Assembly (NCBI GenBank): GCA_964020155.1
Contig: OZ026567.1
Location: 4,692,940 to 4,756,939 of the forward strand
DNA: 64,000 nucleotides
Direction of reading: 5' to 3'
Origin: Chondrilla cf. caribensis
Lineage: Eukaryota; Porifera; Demospongiae; Chondrillida; Chondrillidae
Below the pieces are notes generated by a model. It made no database searches. It was not told the origin of the DNA and saw only the letters and a program-made list of their open reading frames with translations. This document shows positions 35,382 through 49,895 of this stretch, piece by piece (the first letter of the stretch is position 1; each line of letters opens with the position of its first letter). The position numbers were made by a program, and so were the translations under genes.

Positions 35382-36444
35382 TTGTGTGTGTGTGTGTGGT
35401 ATTATTATTGCATCCTTTACAATGGTAGGAAATAGCAAAGACCTCAGTTACCATGGCAGCACCTCAAGTAGGCATGGTATATGCAGTCTACAATGATGCC
35501 ACGCTGGACCAATCGGAATTAGACTTCTCAAGTAAACACAAGGGATGGTTTAGGGGGCGTGTTCTCTTTGTACACCGGAATGAGCCACACCTCTCTGTGA
35601 CTGTCCTTGCAATTGATATGGGTTTCACGACCACTGTGTCACTGTCTAAGCTCCGCCCACTTCCCAAAGAGTGCCAAGGAATCCCAGACCAGGTAACTTC
35701 CTGTACCACACCCACTGTCCCTACTAGCTCTGACTTCCTGTACCACACCCACCGTCCCTACTAGCTCTGACTTCTTGTACCACACCCACCGTCCCTACTA
35801 GCTCTGACTTCCTGTACCACACCCACCGTCCCTACTAGCTCTGACTTCCTGTACCACACCCACTGTCCCTACTAGCTCTGACTTCCTGTTCGACATCCAC
35901 TGTCCCTACTAGCTCTGACTTCCTGTTTGACACCCACTGTCCCTACTAGCTCTGACTTCCTGTTCGACACACACTGTCCCTACTAGCTCTGACTTCCTGT
36001 ACCACACCCACTGTCCCTACTAGCTCTGACTTCCTGTACCACACCCACTGTCCCTACTAGCTCTGACTTCCTGTACCACACCCACTGTCCCTACTAGCTC
36101 TGACTTCCTGTACCACACCCACTGTCCCTACTAGCTCTGACTTCCTGGTCAGGCCAGCCTTCCTATACTCCATCAACTGTCTGTCCTGTTTGCTCTTGGT
36201 CACTCCACAGGCTGTTCCTTGTGTGCTGGATGGCGTACAGCCAATCCCTCAGTACCTGAACACCATAAGGAGAGCGTTAGGTGAGGCACTGCGACCAGGC
36301 TGACATAGCATGACATTGTAGTGAGGTGTGTCCTTCAATCCTCTCAGGTGTGCTTCTTAACCTCACCTCCTTTGGACACAGAGCGAGATCCCAGTTCATT
36401 ATGATGAGTGGCTCCATGACCCTGCTCAGATCTGTATGTTGGGC

Positions 36445-36499
<55 letters not shown>

Positions 36500-38961
36500 A
36501 TATGCATACATGTATGTGTGTGTTCTATCTCTGTGTACAAGTTCATAGAATGGCCAGATTTTGAGATAGTGAAGACAGCTCTCACTGTCCTCGCCAACAT
36601 GGTTCAACACAAGCAGAGTAAAAACCACAGCTCAATGATAGCTATGGTCCCCTTTGTGTTGGGTGAGGTTCCACCCATCTTATTATCCACCTGTCAGTCC
36701 ATTGGAGCTACTGGTCAACTTGAACTTGTCTTTTGTAGATTGTTGCAGAGCTTTTGTGAACGAAGTAGAGTTGCTGGAGCTGAGTTTAAAGTATTTGATT
36801 AATGCTCTGTATGAATCAGTCCCTAACAGAGTCAAATTTATTGAAGTGGGAGGAATCCAAGTGATTTTGGATGTATGCATGTTTGTAGTGGCAATTTGGA
36901 CGGCATTATCTCATTGGTGTGTTGCATTTATTCAGCTGCAGCTGCTCAACATGGGTGGTGTGGAGACGTTGCTCACACAAGTACTATCTAATGCTCTTGG
37001 AGATCTTGAGTGAGTTATTGGATTATGTACGCTAAAACCACACAGTTGAGACCACTTATGGGACCAGTAAAAGTTGACTCAATTATGAGGTGGTCCTCTT
37101 TCTGATGTTGATTGTGTAGTGGTACAGAGCAGGGATCCCCATTACAGGGAAGTAGTGGTCCCATCACTGAGGTGGTCCCATCTCTGAGGTGGTCCCATCA
37201 CTGAGGTGGTCCCATCTCTGAGGTGGTCTCATTACTGAGGTGGTCCCATCACTGAGGTGGTCCCATCACTGAAGTGGTCCTATCTCTGAGGTGGTCTCAT
37301 TACTGAGGTGGTCTCACTGGACTTGAGTGTGGTTGTATGGTATAATAGTGTGTGGTTGTGTTCCTTCTCCATGTAGCTTGTCGCATGTTGATGGTAGACT
37401 AGTTCTTCTTGTTAGAGAAGAGAAGAAGAACCCGCTCAGACCTGACGCTAGAACTGGGAACATGTTGAGAAGGTTGCTCTTTGGGAATTCAATAGAGTCT
37501 TTATCTGTTGTTTTTCAGCTGTCTCTGATCCCAGATCGAGGTCATCATCAGATACTTTTAGTTGGCTGATGGCAGAGAAAGCAGATAAGAAGAGTTGCCT
37601 GCTTTCTGTTGACACACCTCCATTGGACACACCTCTGGTGGACACACCTCCATTGGACACACCTCTGGTGGACACACCTCCATTGGACACACCTCTGGTG
37701 GACACACCTCCATTGGACACGCCTTCTGGCATCCACAGAGACCATTACATGAAGGAGGAACAGATTGTGTGCAACAAACAGACACAAGAATTTGTGTTAG
37801 TTAATGATGTGATTATCATGTGTTGTGCATGTGACTTCTTATTGTTTGTATTGTAGTGAGGGGATCCAAGGCACCGAAGAATCATTAGGTGCACATGTGT
37901 GTGCCTTTCTCAACTCGTTCACTGGTGGCACCATCTACCTTGGTGTGTCAGGGAATGGGGCTGTCAAGGGACTTTCTCTGTCGCGCTCACAGGTGCTGTG
38001 GGTGATCCACCGTGCAGAACCCTTATCACACACCTATCGTGTATTTGCAGGTTGATCAATTCTACACTAGATTCGACGCCATCTGGTCCAGAATCAAACC
38101 TATCCCCTCGCCCTCCATGTTCAAGGTATGGCAGTGGCTCGTCATGTCACCTTGAGAATTGTATAATTCACAAAGATATGCTGTTTGTATTCAATAGGTG
38201 GAGCCCATCCCAGTAATTGATGGGTCATCCCCATCCTCAAGTCTACACTCTAGAAGACATTATGTCATTGAGCTCCGTGTCAGCTGCAGTTCCCTAACCC
38301 CGGTGTACCAAGTAGTTAGGGGAGGAGGCAGGTTGGTATGGGCGGGACCTATCGATCACCCGTGGTATATGTACTTTCTCCACCCACTATCAGGTGTGTT
38401 TGCTATGTAAGAGAAAATGGCAGAACAACAAAGGTTTGTTGTGTGCACGGAGATCTCTCTGACTTGCTACAAGTGTACATCTGTACATTGCACTTGATAT
38501 CTGTACATTGCACTTGATATCTGTACATTGCACTTGATATCTGTACATTGGACTTGATATCTGTACATTGCACTTGATATCTGTACATTGCACTTGATAT
38601 CTGTACATTGCACTTGATATCTGTACATTGCACTTGATATCTGTACATTGCACTTGATATCTGTACATTGCACTTGATATCTGTACATTGCACTTGATAT
38701 CTGTATATTGGACTTGATATCTGTACATTGCACTTGATATCTGTATATTGGACTTGATATCTGTACATTGCACTTGATATCTGTACACTCAACATTTGTA
38801 CACTTGACAGCTGTACAATTGGTATATATCAGTACACTCAACCCACTCTCTGTATGCTGTGTGCAGGTGGGATGTGTCCAAGACTTGAGAAAGCTTATCA
38901 TCCAAGAATCTCTACTGACCAACTGACTAACACAAGGGACAATAATGCTATTCACAAATAA
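34113..38961 (+). CDS. ARM-extended Tudor-ARM-Schlafen AlbA_2 protein
   Basis: Multi-exon gene, start MSTIPANILQILKS. N-terminal about 190 residues: armadillo-like helices (exons 34113-34485 and from 34564). Next comes an extended Tudor region: the SN-like lead EVRVSHVEHRESVCLAFWCQ, then GMVYAVYNDATL, GWFRGRVLFV, VTVLAIDMGF, LSKLRPLPKECQGIPDQ and VPCVLDGVQPIPQYL. More armadillo repeats follow (GVLLNLTSFGHRARSQF, KTALTVLANMVQHKQSK, YLINALYESVPNRVKFI). A repetitive linker PPLDTPLVDT precedes a Schlafen AlbA_2 domain: GTEESLGAHVCAFLNSF, TGGTIYLGVSGNGAVKG, FYTRFDAIWSRIKPIPSP, HYVIELRVS. The Tudor and Schlafen parts suggest small-RNA or germ-granule work, by inference only. Linker splices and the final exon (stop 38961 or about 38931) are uncertain. 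Confidence 0.75.
35139..35398. repeat. GT microsatellite splitting the extended Tudor exons
   Basis: (GT)n with G-rich interruptions in the intron between exons ending TSLQLL and beginning EIAKTSV. Confidence 0.93.
35690..36148. repeat. 37-bp minisatellite starting at a splice donor
   Basis: Twelve copies of a 37-bp unit containing CTAGCTCTGACTTCCTGTAC and CACACCCACTGTCCCTA. The first copy overlaps the donor GTAACT after the Tudor exon ending GIPDQ. Confidence 0.93.
36447..36500. repeat. GT microsatellite
   Basis: Uninterrupted (GT)n in the intron between ARM exons of the Tudor-Schlafen gene. Confidence 0.9.
37140..37320. repeat. 17-18-bp minisatellite
   Basis: About ten units of ACTGAGGTGGTCCCATC and TCTGAGGTGGTCTCATT in an intron of the Tudor-Schlafen gene. 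Confidence 0.88.
37612..37725. repeat. 30-bp coding minisatellite (PPLDTPLVDT)n
   Basis: Four copies of CCTCCATTGGACACACCTCT plus GGTGGACACA, translated in frame in the linker before the Schlafen domain. Confidence 0.85.
38471..38792. repeat. 20-bp minisatellite
   Basis: About 16 copies of TTGCACTTGATATCTGTACA, with occasional TTGGAC or TATATTGG variants, in the last intron of the Tudor-Schlafen gene. Confidence 0.95.
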
Positions 38962-39081
38962 CTGCAACATTAGATTTTAGCCTCATTATTAGTTTTCATT
39001 TTCACTTCAAAATCTGAAATTGAAGCAATAAGACATGCACAAAAATATAATTTTATATATTACAGATAAGAAAGACTACAC

Positions 39082-41120
<2,039 letters not shown>

Positions 41121-41353
41121 TTTGCTCGAAAGGAGGGAATTCCCGGAACTAGTTTCAATGATATTCATAGTCAACTATAATAATATTCATTGCATGGTAG
41201 AGCAATAGGTAATCATATTCATTGGAGGGTCTAACCAATACGGGCGAGTTAAATATTTAAGAGCGGATCACGTGATCCACTTCAGCTGGTGGGTTGGTAA
41301 GGACTCCGCCCACTGCACATTGGTCAGTTTGAGGAGAGAAGTGCTTCGGAAAG

Positions 41354-41776
41354 ATGTCTTGGGATTCGTACATCGACAATTTATTAGCCCAAACCAAGGA
41401 CGCATCTGGTTCCTGTCATGCAGACAAAGCTTGTATCATAGGATTAGACGGTGGTGGAGCTTGGACGTCGGCTGGTCATGGTAGTGCATTAGTGCTCCAG
41501 GGACAAGAGGGCCCGAATATTGCAAAATGTTTCAAATCGAAAGACTTCACTGCTTTCATGGCTGGTGGAATACGTGTCGCGGGTGAGAAATATCAGTTCT
41601 TAAGAGAAGAAGATAAAAAAATTGTATTTGCTAAAAAAAAGGGTATAGGAGCAATAACTCTCCAAGCGTCTAAAACTGCTATAGTGATCGCACACTGTCC
41701 GGAGGGCGGACAGCAGGGAAATACTAACAAAGGTGTAAACGTGATCGCCGAGTACCTGGAAACCCTGGGTATGTGA
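41354..41776 (+). CDS. Profilin
   Basis: Single exon of 140 residues, the usual profilin length. It starts MSWDSYIDNLLAQTKDASGS, and the conserved N-terminal W and Y for poly-proline binding are present. The core has AGGIRVAGEKYQFLRE and a basic actin-facing strand, and the C-terminal helix is NVIAEYLETLGM. Profilin binds actin monomers, poly-proline proteins such as formins, and PIP2. The intronless structure contrasts with its neighbours. The stop codon overlaps a poly(A) signal (TGAATAAA at 41774-41781), so the 3' UTR may be very short. Confidence 0.92.
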   Translation: MSWDSYIDNLLAQTKDASGSCHADKACIIGLDGGGAWTSAGHGSALVLQGQEGPNIAKCFKSKDFTAFMAGGIRVAGEKYQFLREEDKKIVFAKKKGIGAITLQASKTAIVIAHCPEGGQQGNTNKGVNVIAEYLETLGM

Positions 41777-41781
41777 ATAAA
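41776..41781 (+). terminator. Poly(A) signal overlapping the profilin stop
   Basis: AATAAA begins with the last base of the TGA stop codon. Confidence 0.55.
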
Positions 41782-42020
41782 GACGATTTATTAGCTATGT
41801 AGTTACAAACTAAGCTCGTTAGTGTGTATTATTCTACAATAATTATTAGGCGTTTGTTATATTCATTGTAGAAATTTCTTTCAATAATGTCCATCTTATT
41901 TATAAATTTAAGTTGGTGGTGGTGTAAAGTGTGTGTCTTCATGATGATTGGTGCAAGTGTGATATCGTAATTTGGCGTTCGTGGAAGGTAGCGCGAGTGA
42001 CAGACTGGGCGATCGAGAGG

Positions 42021-43330
42021 ATGAGTGCTCCGTGGTTGAAGGTCATCAAAAGCCTATTGTGGTAAGGTAATGCCTTGATTGGTGCTTTCTCTGGATTAGG
42101 TGGTATTTGTAGGAGATCAAGGAGTGGGGAAAACATCGATAATAAAGTACTTTCGCGAAGGAAAGGTAACTGGGTAATATGAGGTAAATACCTGTTATTG
42201 TGCGTAATAAGGTAGTTGTCCCTCCCTCCACATCTCCAGTTCACATCCAGCTACACACCGACTGTGGGCGTTGACTATGGTTAGATCCATTAAATGCATT
42301 AAAATCTTATGTTCAAGTTGGTATTATTATCCACTGATGGATTTCAATTGTGTAGGTTACCAATTGGTTGAATTTGAAAATGGCTCAAAAGGTTGTTGCA
42401 GGAATTGTATGGTTTTTTAAGTCAACATGGTCACTGGCCGCTAATGTATACTTGAAGGCATGCATGTGATGTATCCTCTGCTCATTACTACGCTGCAGTA
42501 GATGTCACATTCTGGGATTTTGCTGGTGGAGATGAGTACTATGAAGTGAGAAGACATTTATACCAAGACTCCTCAGTGAGATTACATCTGTCATGGCTGT
42601 CCACCATGCCTCCCAACATGACTCTCCGTTACTAGGTCGTCTGTATTGTCTGTGATGTTCACTGTAAGCAGTCCGTTGACCACCTGAACCAGTGGTTACA
42701 AGAGGCAAGAGAGCACATTCCAGAATCTTCTCACATAGCAGTCATGGCTAATAAGGTAGGCAATGAATGCACAGCCATCTGTCATGTAATAGCGTTTATA
42801 CTTATACATTCCTACATGTACACACCCACTCTTCTTCTATATACTCCTACATCTACACACCCACTATTCTTCCTTTCAAGCCCTTAACCCATGCAGTGTT
42901 GCACTATTGTTGGTGTGTAGGTTGATTTAGGCTCACTGGCGACCCTGACCACTGGGGTCATAAAGACCTACAGCTTGAGGTGAGTATAGAGTTCAATGGT
43001 TTCAATGATCACACAACCCAATGGCTCAGCATGTCATCAGACAACTGGTATACTTTGGCACTATCTTTGACTATTTATGGTCTGGTTACACTTTGTGACA
43101 TAATGCTGAGTGGGGTAACTTGTTGTCTGGTGATGTGTATTGTAATGTGTGTAGTTTATATGGTTTGTGTACTGTGATACAAGTTTTTAAGTGGTTTAGT
43201 TTGTTCCCTACACAGAGTGTACAGAGTATCGGCTAAAACAGGCGAAGGCATTAGAGAAAGCTTGCTGGAGATAATTGCAACAAGCCATAGAAAAGTTACG
43301 GAATGTAATAATACAGGTGGTGAAACTTGA
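42021..43330 (+). CDS. RJL-type Ras-like small GTPase (DNAJC27-like GTPase part)
   Basis: Short exons. MSAPWLK joins VVFVGDQGVGKTSIIKYF (G1 P-loop), then FTSSYTPTVGVDYG (switch I with G2 Thr), YQLVEFENGSK, VTFWDFAGGDEYYEVRRHLY (G3 as D-F-A-G-G), VVCIVCDVHCKQSVDHLNQW, IAVMANKVDLG (G4 NKxD) and YRVSAKTGEGI (G5 SAK). The FAG...YYEVR pattern and VGVDYG align with the Rab-like domain of DNAJC27/RBJ. Human DNAJC27 then has a DnaJ domain; here the frame stops at 43330 without one. The G3 glutamine (DxxGQ) is Gly, as in RJL proteins, so intrinsic GTPase activity is expected to be low. The first donor (GTCATC) is weak and inferred. Confidence 0.75.
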
Positions 43331-43410
43331 CTCTGAACATGATACATTGTTAATGTCACACATCGTTCACATGGCAGTTGTTTGCCGATACTGTGTATTA
43401 TTGTTGAATG

Positions 43411-45048
43411 TTAAAACAGTGACCCTCGTTGTCGCCGAAGTATTCCGTGGTGATCATACAGCACATTCAGTTTCTGTACGTATTCGTTGACAACGTTGCA
43501 TCCCTTAGTAACGGTTGCTAGGTATGAAATCAACATGACGTCATTGGTTAGCTGTAGGAAACAGTACATAATAGAAACGTAAGGAGAGACAGAATGGCAT
43601 GGTCGTGTACACACACATGTACAAGGAAAGAATAAATTGTATTCACACAAGCAGATGGGACCAATTAAAAGGACAAACACTATGACCCTGGTCTGTTATT
43701 GGTAAAAAGCAGGTAAGACTAGGAACTTTGTTATTCAATTATTACATTCAAAGAGCTCAAGGTAATAAGGTAACCCGATTAGCTAATAGTATTGTCATGA
43801 CCAAAGACACATTGTATGGACCTGGGCATTCAGCGGTGGAGCTGATTAATGTGGTGTACGAGTGCTGAATGAAGAGTGGGATGTCATAAGGATCGGTGAA
43901 GTATGATCATGAAGAGGAAGTAATCTGTGTGGGCGTACCTTGTGAAGTGTGTACCTTGTGGAGTGTGACGTGTGAGGGTGTACCTTGTGGAGTGTGTACC
44001 TTGTGGAGTGTGACGTGTGAATGTGTACCTTGTGGAGTGTGTACCTTGTGGAGTGTGACGTGTGAGGGTGTACCTTGTGGAGTGTGTACCTTGTGGAGTG
44101 TGACGTGTGAATGTGTACCTTGTGGAGTGTGTACCTTGTGTGATGTGATGTGTGAGTGTGTACCTTGAGATGCTCAGGATTGAAGTTTGGCGAAGTCATT
44201 ATTGGGAGTTGATGACAGAGACTAGATATTTCCCTCAAAATGGCTTGGTTCTTCGGGAGAATACCTGAACATAAAACAAAATATGTAAAATCATATCCCA
44301 CAAGATTATGCTTGAGAGTATGGAAGGGAGTGCTGATGAGCTGTTAGGAAGCTGCAACAATCACAAAACATTGCTATAACAAAGGTCTTAGTTATTTACA
44401 AAATTGGCTTAAACAGGGTTAAAATATTACTTGGTAAACCAGCACAGTATACAAGACTATATTCAGTATACAAGACTATATTCAGTATACAAGACTATAT
44501 TCAGTATACAAGAATATATTCAGTATACAAGAATATATTCAGTATACAAGACTATATTCAATATATAAGACTATATTCAGTATACAAGACTATATTCAGT
44601 ATACAAGAATATATTCAGTATACAAGACTATATTCAATATATAAGACTATATTCAGTATACAAGACTATATTCAGTATACAAGAATATATTCAGTATACA
44701 AGAATATATTCAGTATACAAGAATATATTCAGTATACAAGACCAAGCTGTTGAAGGCATCTGACACAAACCTTTCTGGACTGCTTTGAGATAGTCCACGA
44801 CAACCAGTATCCTGGTGTGCAGCATCTTGATGGCCCCATAGTGAGCCGTCAGGTGGTCCGTAACAGTGGACGTCTGCCCTCCGGAGGTCACAGTCTCCTT
44901 TGCAATGTGGTCCACTCCCACTCTCTCTGCTTCCTCTGTGGCCAGTGAGTAGGACACTTCCGAAAACCCCACTTTAGGTTGCCCAGCAACAATATCGATG
45001 AGAGACTCATAAATAGTCACTGGTAGCTGATAAAATATAAAAGCACAT

Positions 45049-45105
<57 letters not shown>

Positions 45106-45662
45106 TACACATACATACACACACAAGCACATATATGAACATGCACACACAAAAATGCACACCTCACTAGTTTTTGATGCTGTATTTAGTGTGAGCAGGA
45201 GATAGCTCTCATTGTCCTGACAGACCTGCTGATGGAAGTCAGCATCACTCTCCTCTGGTCTCTCGCAGTTGGTGTACCACCCCAAGAACTCCAAATCCGG
45301 AAAGACTTGTTTAACTACAGAATAATTAGATAGTACATATACGTACATCTTATTGCCAGTGGATGGTGAAAGCTCGCCGTATGTGGTCATTTACATTGCT
45401 GTCTCTTGGAAGTGAAGTACTCTCCGTCAAGTCTATGTTTGGATCCTTCCGTTTTGACCAGGAGCTCAAATGAATTGCAGATTTCAGCATTTCTCCCCTT
45501 ATGGCTCCCCAGAATGGCCCCAAATACCTTAATTGTACCAGAGGTGGACACCTTGCTTCTGGTGTAGTGATCTGCAATGTTCATGATGACCAACGGATGA
45601 AGGTTGACGCTAAAATTAGCTTCTCCCGGGGCGTTCGGTGTTACATCTCCTTTAGTATCCAT
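43411..45662 (-). CDS. COPS6: COP9 signalosome subunit 6
   Basis: Minus-strand gene with at least six exons. Seen: NFSVNLHPLVIMNIADHYTR, KVFGAILGSHKGRNAEICNS, FELLVKTEG, VFPDLEFLGWYTNC, LPVTIYESLIDIVAGQPK, SYSLATEEAERVGVDHIAKE, HYGAIKMLHTRILVVVDYLK, and the last exon LISYLATVTKGCNVVNEYVQ then KLNVLYDHHGILRRQRG. The order and sequence match CSN6, an MPN-fold subunit. The JAMM zinc motif (HxH...D) is absent, as expected, since catalysis is in CSN5. CSN deneddylates cullins. Introns contain three tandem repeats. The start at 45662 diverges from a small membrane protein gene. Confidence 0.92.
43915..44168. repeat. Compound minisatellite GTGTACCTTGTGGAGTGTG
   Basis: About nine copies of a 19-bp core GTGTACCTTGTGGAGTGTG, arranged as higher-order units of about 57 bp by interspersed ACGTGTGAGG or ACGTGTGAAT, in a CSN6 intron. 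Confidence 0.88.
44440..44748. repeat. 19-bp minisatellite
   Basis: About 16 copies of AGTATACAAGACTATATTC, with AATATATTC and ATATATAAG variants, in a CSN6 intron. Confidence 0.93.
45048..45105. repeat. CA microsatellite
   Basis: (CA)n tract in a CSN6 intron. Confidence 0.9.
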
Positions 45663-45848
45663 TCTTCATAAGTCTCAGTCCAATTTCAAATTCACACAGG
45701 AGATTCGATTCGGAAACAGTCCATATATAACTAAACAATATTATTATTCACTTTCACTCCTATTCATGCTATTGTCGTTGCAGTCCATTTTCGTGCCGCC
45801 CTCTCGAGTTTCGAATTCAAGAATCCTATTGCATCTGACATATATTAC

Positions 45849-46184
45849 ATGATTCAATCGAGGAGTCCAGTAATTTGGAGCTTATTGACAATGATTCTCA
45901 GATGGGTGACCGCACTGCTGTCTGTGGTGCTACTATTGGGATCAGTATTGTGTGTAGTATTGTGTACACTGTACAGGAGGAGTCAGACAGACACTGCAAG
46001 AGAGAACCACCGTGCTCTTAGAGAAGAGTGGACAAGTCAGGACTTGGAGGGGACACCATACGTAATGCAGAAGACGACACTTGTGGTGAAGTCACTGGGG
46101 GCAATCTCGACAACCCCCATCCAAGTACAACCTCCAACCTCACTATATGAACCAAGCCACACACACTCACAGTTTGATTGTTAA
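45849..46184 (+). CDS. Small single-pass membrane protein
   Basis: An open frame of 111 residues with one strong hydrophobic segment (about residues 8-41, including VTALLSVVLLLGSVLCVVLC). A basic juxtamembrane RRS stop-transfer signal and a polar tail ending HTHSQFDC follow. The topology looks like an N-terminal signal anchor with a cytosolic C-terminus. I do not recognise a family. It sits 186 bp from the divergent CSN6 start. The ATG may be internal if a 5' exon exists near 45700-45780. Confidence 0.45.
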   Translation: MIQSRSPVIWSLLTMILRWVTALLSVVLLLGSVLCVVLCTLYRRSQTDTARENHRALREEWTSQDLEGTPYVMQKTTLVVKSLGAISTTPIQVQPPTSLYEPSHTHSQFDC

Positions 46185-46328
46185 TCCACAAGAATTGAAA
46201 TCTTCATAAACTCCTAACAATAATATTACGTTAATCAATTTCAAAAATTCCAATCATTATTACATTACTGCATGTGCTGTGGTAAGGGAATGTTATATAT
46301 ATAGTAAGGTAAGGTTATAAACAGCGTC

Positions 46329-47850
<1,522 letters not shown>

Positions 47851-48006
47851 GTCTACAATCACAAGATAAATAGATCTGTGGCTAGTATTTCATCCAGCTC
47901 AACCATACAGTGTCATCTGTGTGAATAGTTACTCGTTAGCCGGGTCAGGCGGCCATTTAACCAATCCCCGCGAACATTGCATCACATCATGTGATCTGTG
48001 GACAAG

Positions 48007-49705
48007 ATGGCTTTCCATAGCAATGTTGGGATAGGTTTGATGTCTGTTTTGGCGTTCCTGTCAGTGATATTCACTGGGAGAGGAGATTCCATTTCCTATA
48101 ATGACCTTTTCATCATCGACTGTACTATAGAAGTAAGTGTTTTAAGTTACTAGAGGTTTTTCTAGACATGAGCGCTCTGGGTGGATTTTCTTTGCCATCG
48201 TACTCCTTATATTTCCATATTTTCTAAGATATAATCCTTTTTCGTATTGTTCTAGAGTTAAATTGGTAAATTTTAAGTATCATTTAATCACGAATTCATT
48301 CCTGGGCCATGTACCGTGCGGATTGTGTGTATATAGCGGCCCTCATCGACCGATATTGGTTACCTCCTTCAGGTCAAGGTGGTTACTACTGGAGAAGTGA
48401 AAGAGTCGTTCCAATGTTCAAACATCGATTTGTTCAATCGGGATACGAGCGAACTCTCCTTCAATTGGAACAGCTGTCCCTTGGACAACACTTCTCCCCG
48501 TAATGCTTGTCATCAAGTCACCTTTCCTCCTAGCAATGTGTCCAGAATTGCACTGGTTCCCTCATACGTTTGCCGGGGTCAAAAGGACTGTGAGTTGTTG
48601 AAGAAAGCCAAGAGTTTATCCAATGGACCTTATGTGGCATTTATAAGTTGGGAAGACATCCACTGCTCTCAAGGTAGTGTGGTGGTGACAGCATGGATGA
48701 TTAGTGGGTGTGGTGAAGGGGTGGGACTAGCTAACCGTATGTACTTTGTTTTCTCAGCACCAGATAAATCATTTGCTGGCGGTTCCAGTGTGGACACTGT
48801 TAACAACACAGATCCTTCTGTTATTGCCATCGTTGTAACCAAGGTTTGCCAGTCTAGTCCAGCCATGCTAGCAGGTGTGAGAGACTCTTGTTGCTTCATC
48901 TCACCTTTAGACTAAAGCGCTAGACCTTCAAGTCTATACCAACAGCACTCAGTACGTGGTGGATGTTAGCATATCACTGTGGAAGTTTGGGGATCTCTTG
49001 TTGACCTTCATGGGGGTGTTCCTGGGGACAACTGCTTGCATGTGTGCATGGTTTTGCTGCTTTTTTGCTGTAAGTTGAGACTTAGTAACATTGTTGCCAA
49101 TTTTCTCTATGTATGAGTCTGTGTGGTCCTGTACTCTATTGTGCTCAGCTTCGGGTGTGTGTCAACCGCCCCCGCACTACAACCTTGTCAAATCGGGAAT
49201 TGAACAGAAACACAAGAAGAATCAAGTACAGAGCGCGGGAGGGGGCAGACGAAACATGTTCAATTTGTCTGGAGGAGTTCAATGAAGGCGAGCTGGTCCG
49301 GGAACTGCCATGCAAACACAGTGAGTGACTGCAAGATGTGTCCACAAGCACTGCAGTATCACATGGTCACAACTAAGTCATTCCCACATGTTACACCCAT
49401 CTCTAGTGTATCATAATCAATGTGTTGACACCTGGCTGAAGAAGTACAATGCACTATGTCCCAACTGCAAGACTTCCATCAAATCAAAAAGGAAAAGGAG
49501 TGACGAGGAAGCACCTTTGCTAGCCGGTGCTGAACAGGAAGGTTCACAGTATGGGGCAACTGCTACACAGCACGACACTACTCCCAGTCAGAACAATGGA
49601 GTTAGGAGAGTAGTGATGAGTTCACTGGAGGGTAGAGAGAGGGAGGAGGCCTCGGACAGTGACCAAGAATCGGATTCCATCAACCCAACAAGTCTACTGG
49701 TGTAG
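48007..49705 (+). CDS. Transmembrane RING-H2 E3 ubiquitin ligase (PA-TM-RING-like)
   Basis: Begins with a hydrophobic signal (MSVLAFLSVIFTG). A cysteine-containing ectodomain follows (FQCSNIDLF, CPLDN, CHQVTF, CRGQKDCELLKKAK, FISWEDIHCSQ). A single TM segment (LLLTFMGVFLGTTACMCAWF) precedes an RING-H2 finger: CSICLEEFNEGELVRELPCK then H, YHNQCVDTWL and CPNC. All eight zinc ligands (C-C-C-H-H-C-C-C) are present. The C-terminus is acidic and Ser-rich, with an EAPLL sorting-like motif. The layout and the PxYxxISWxDIxC-like ectodomain suggest the RNF13/RNF167 group of endosomal E3 ligases, but the PA domain itself is not certain. It is divergent from FAM133, with 156 bp between starts. Confidence 0.75.
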
Positions 49706-49895
49706 CTGAGACAATCCATCAATTGTGTGTTGTGTTGTTGTGCATGAATGTCAATGTGCTAACTTTTACTGAATGTTTATTGTACTGGTGGAATGATTGC
49801 ATGCTCGCACTCTCCTGATTACTACCCCAGTGAGGTTTAAAAACATGCCACTGTTATCAGGACTGTCAGTTACTACTCTTTATATTGTACTGGAT

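Noticed and set aside
35038..35496. VCVCVC ORFs
   Set aside because: GT microsatellite inside an intron of the Tudor-Schlafen gene.
43915..44168. Regularly spaced repeats resembling a CRISPR-like array
   Set aside because: Spacers are themselves repeated and the locus is an intron of a eukaryotic CSN6 gene; it is a compound minisatellite.
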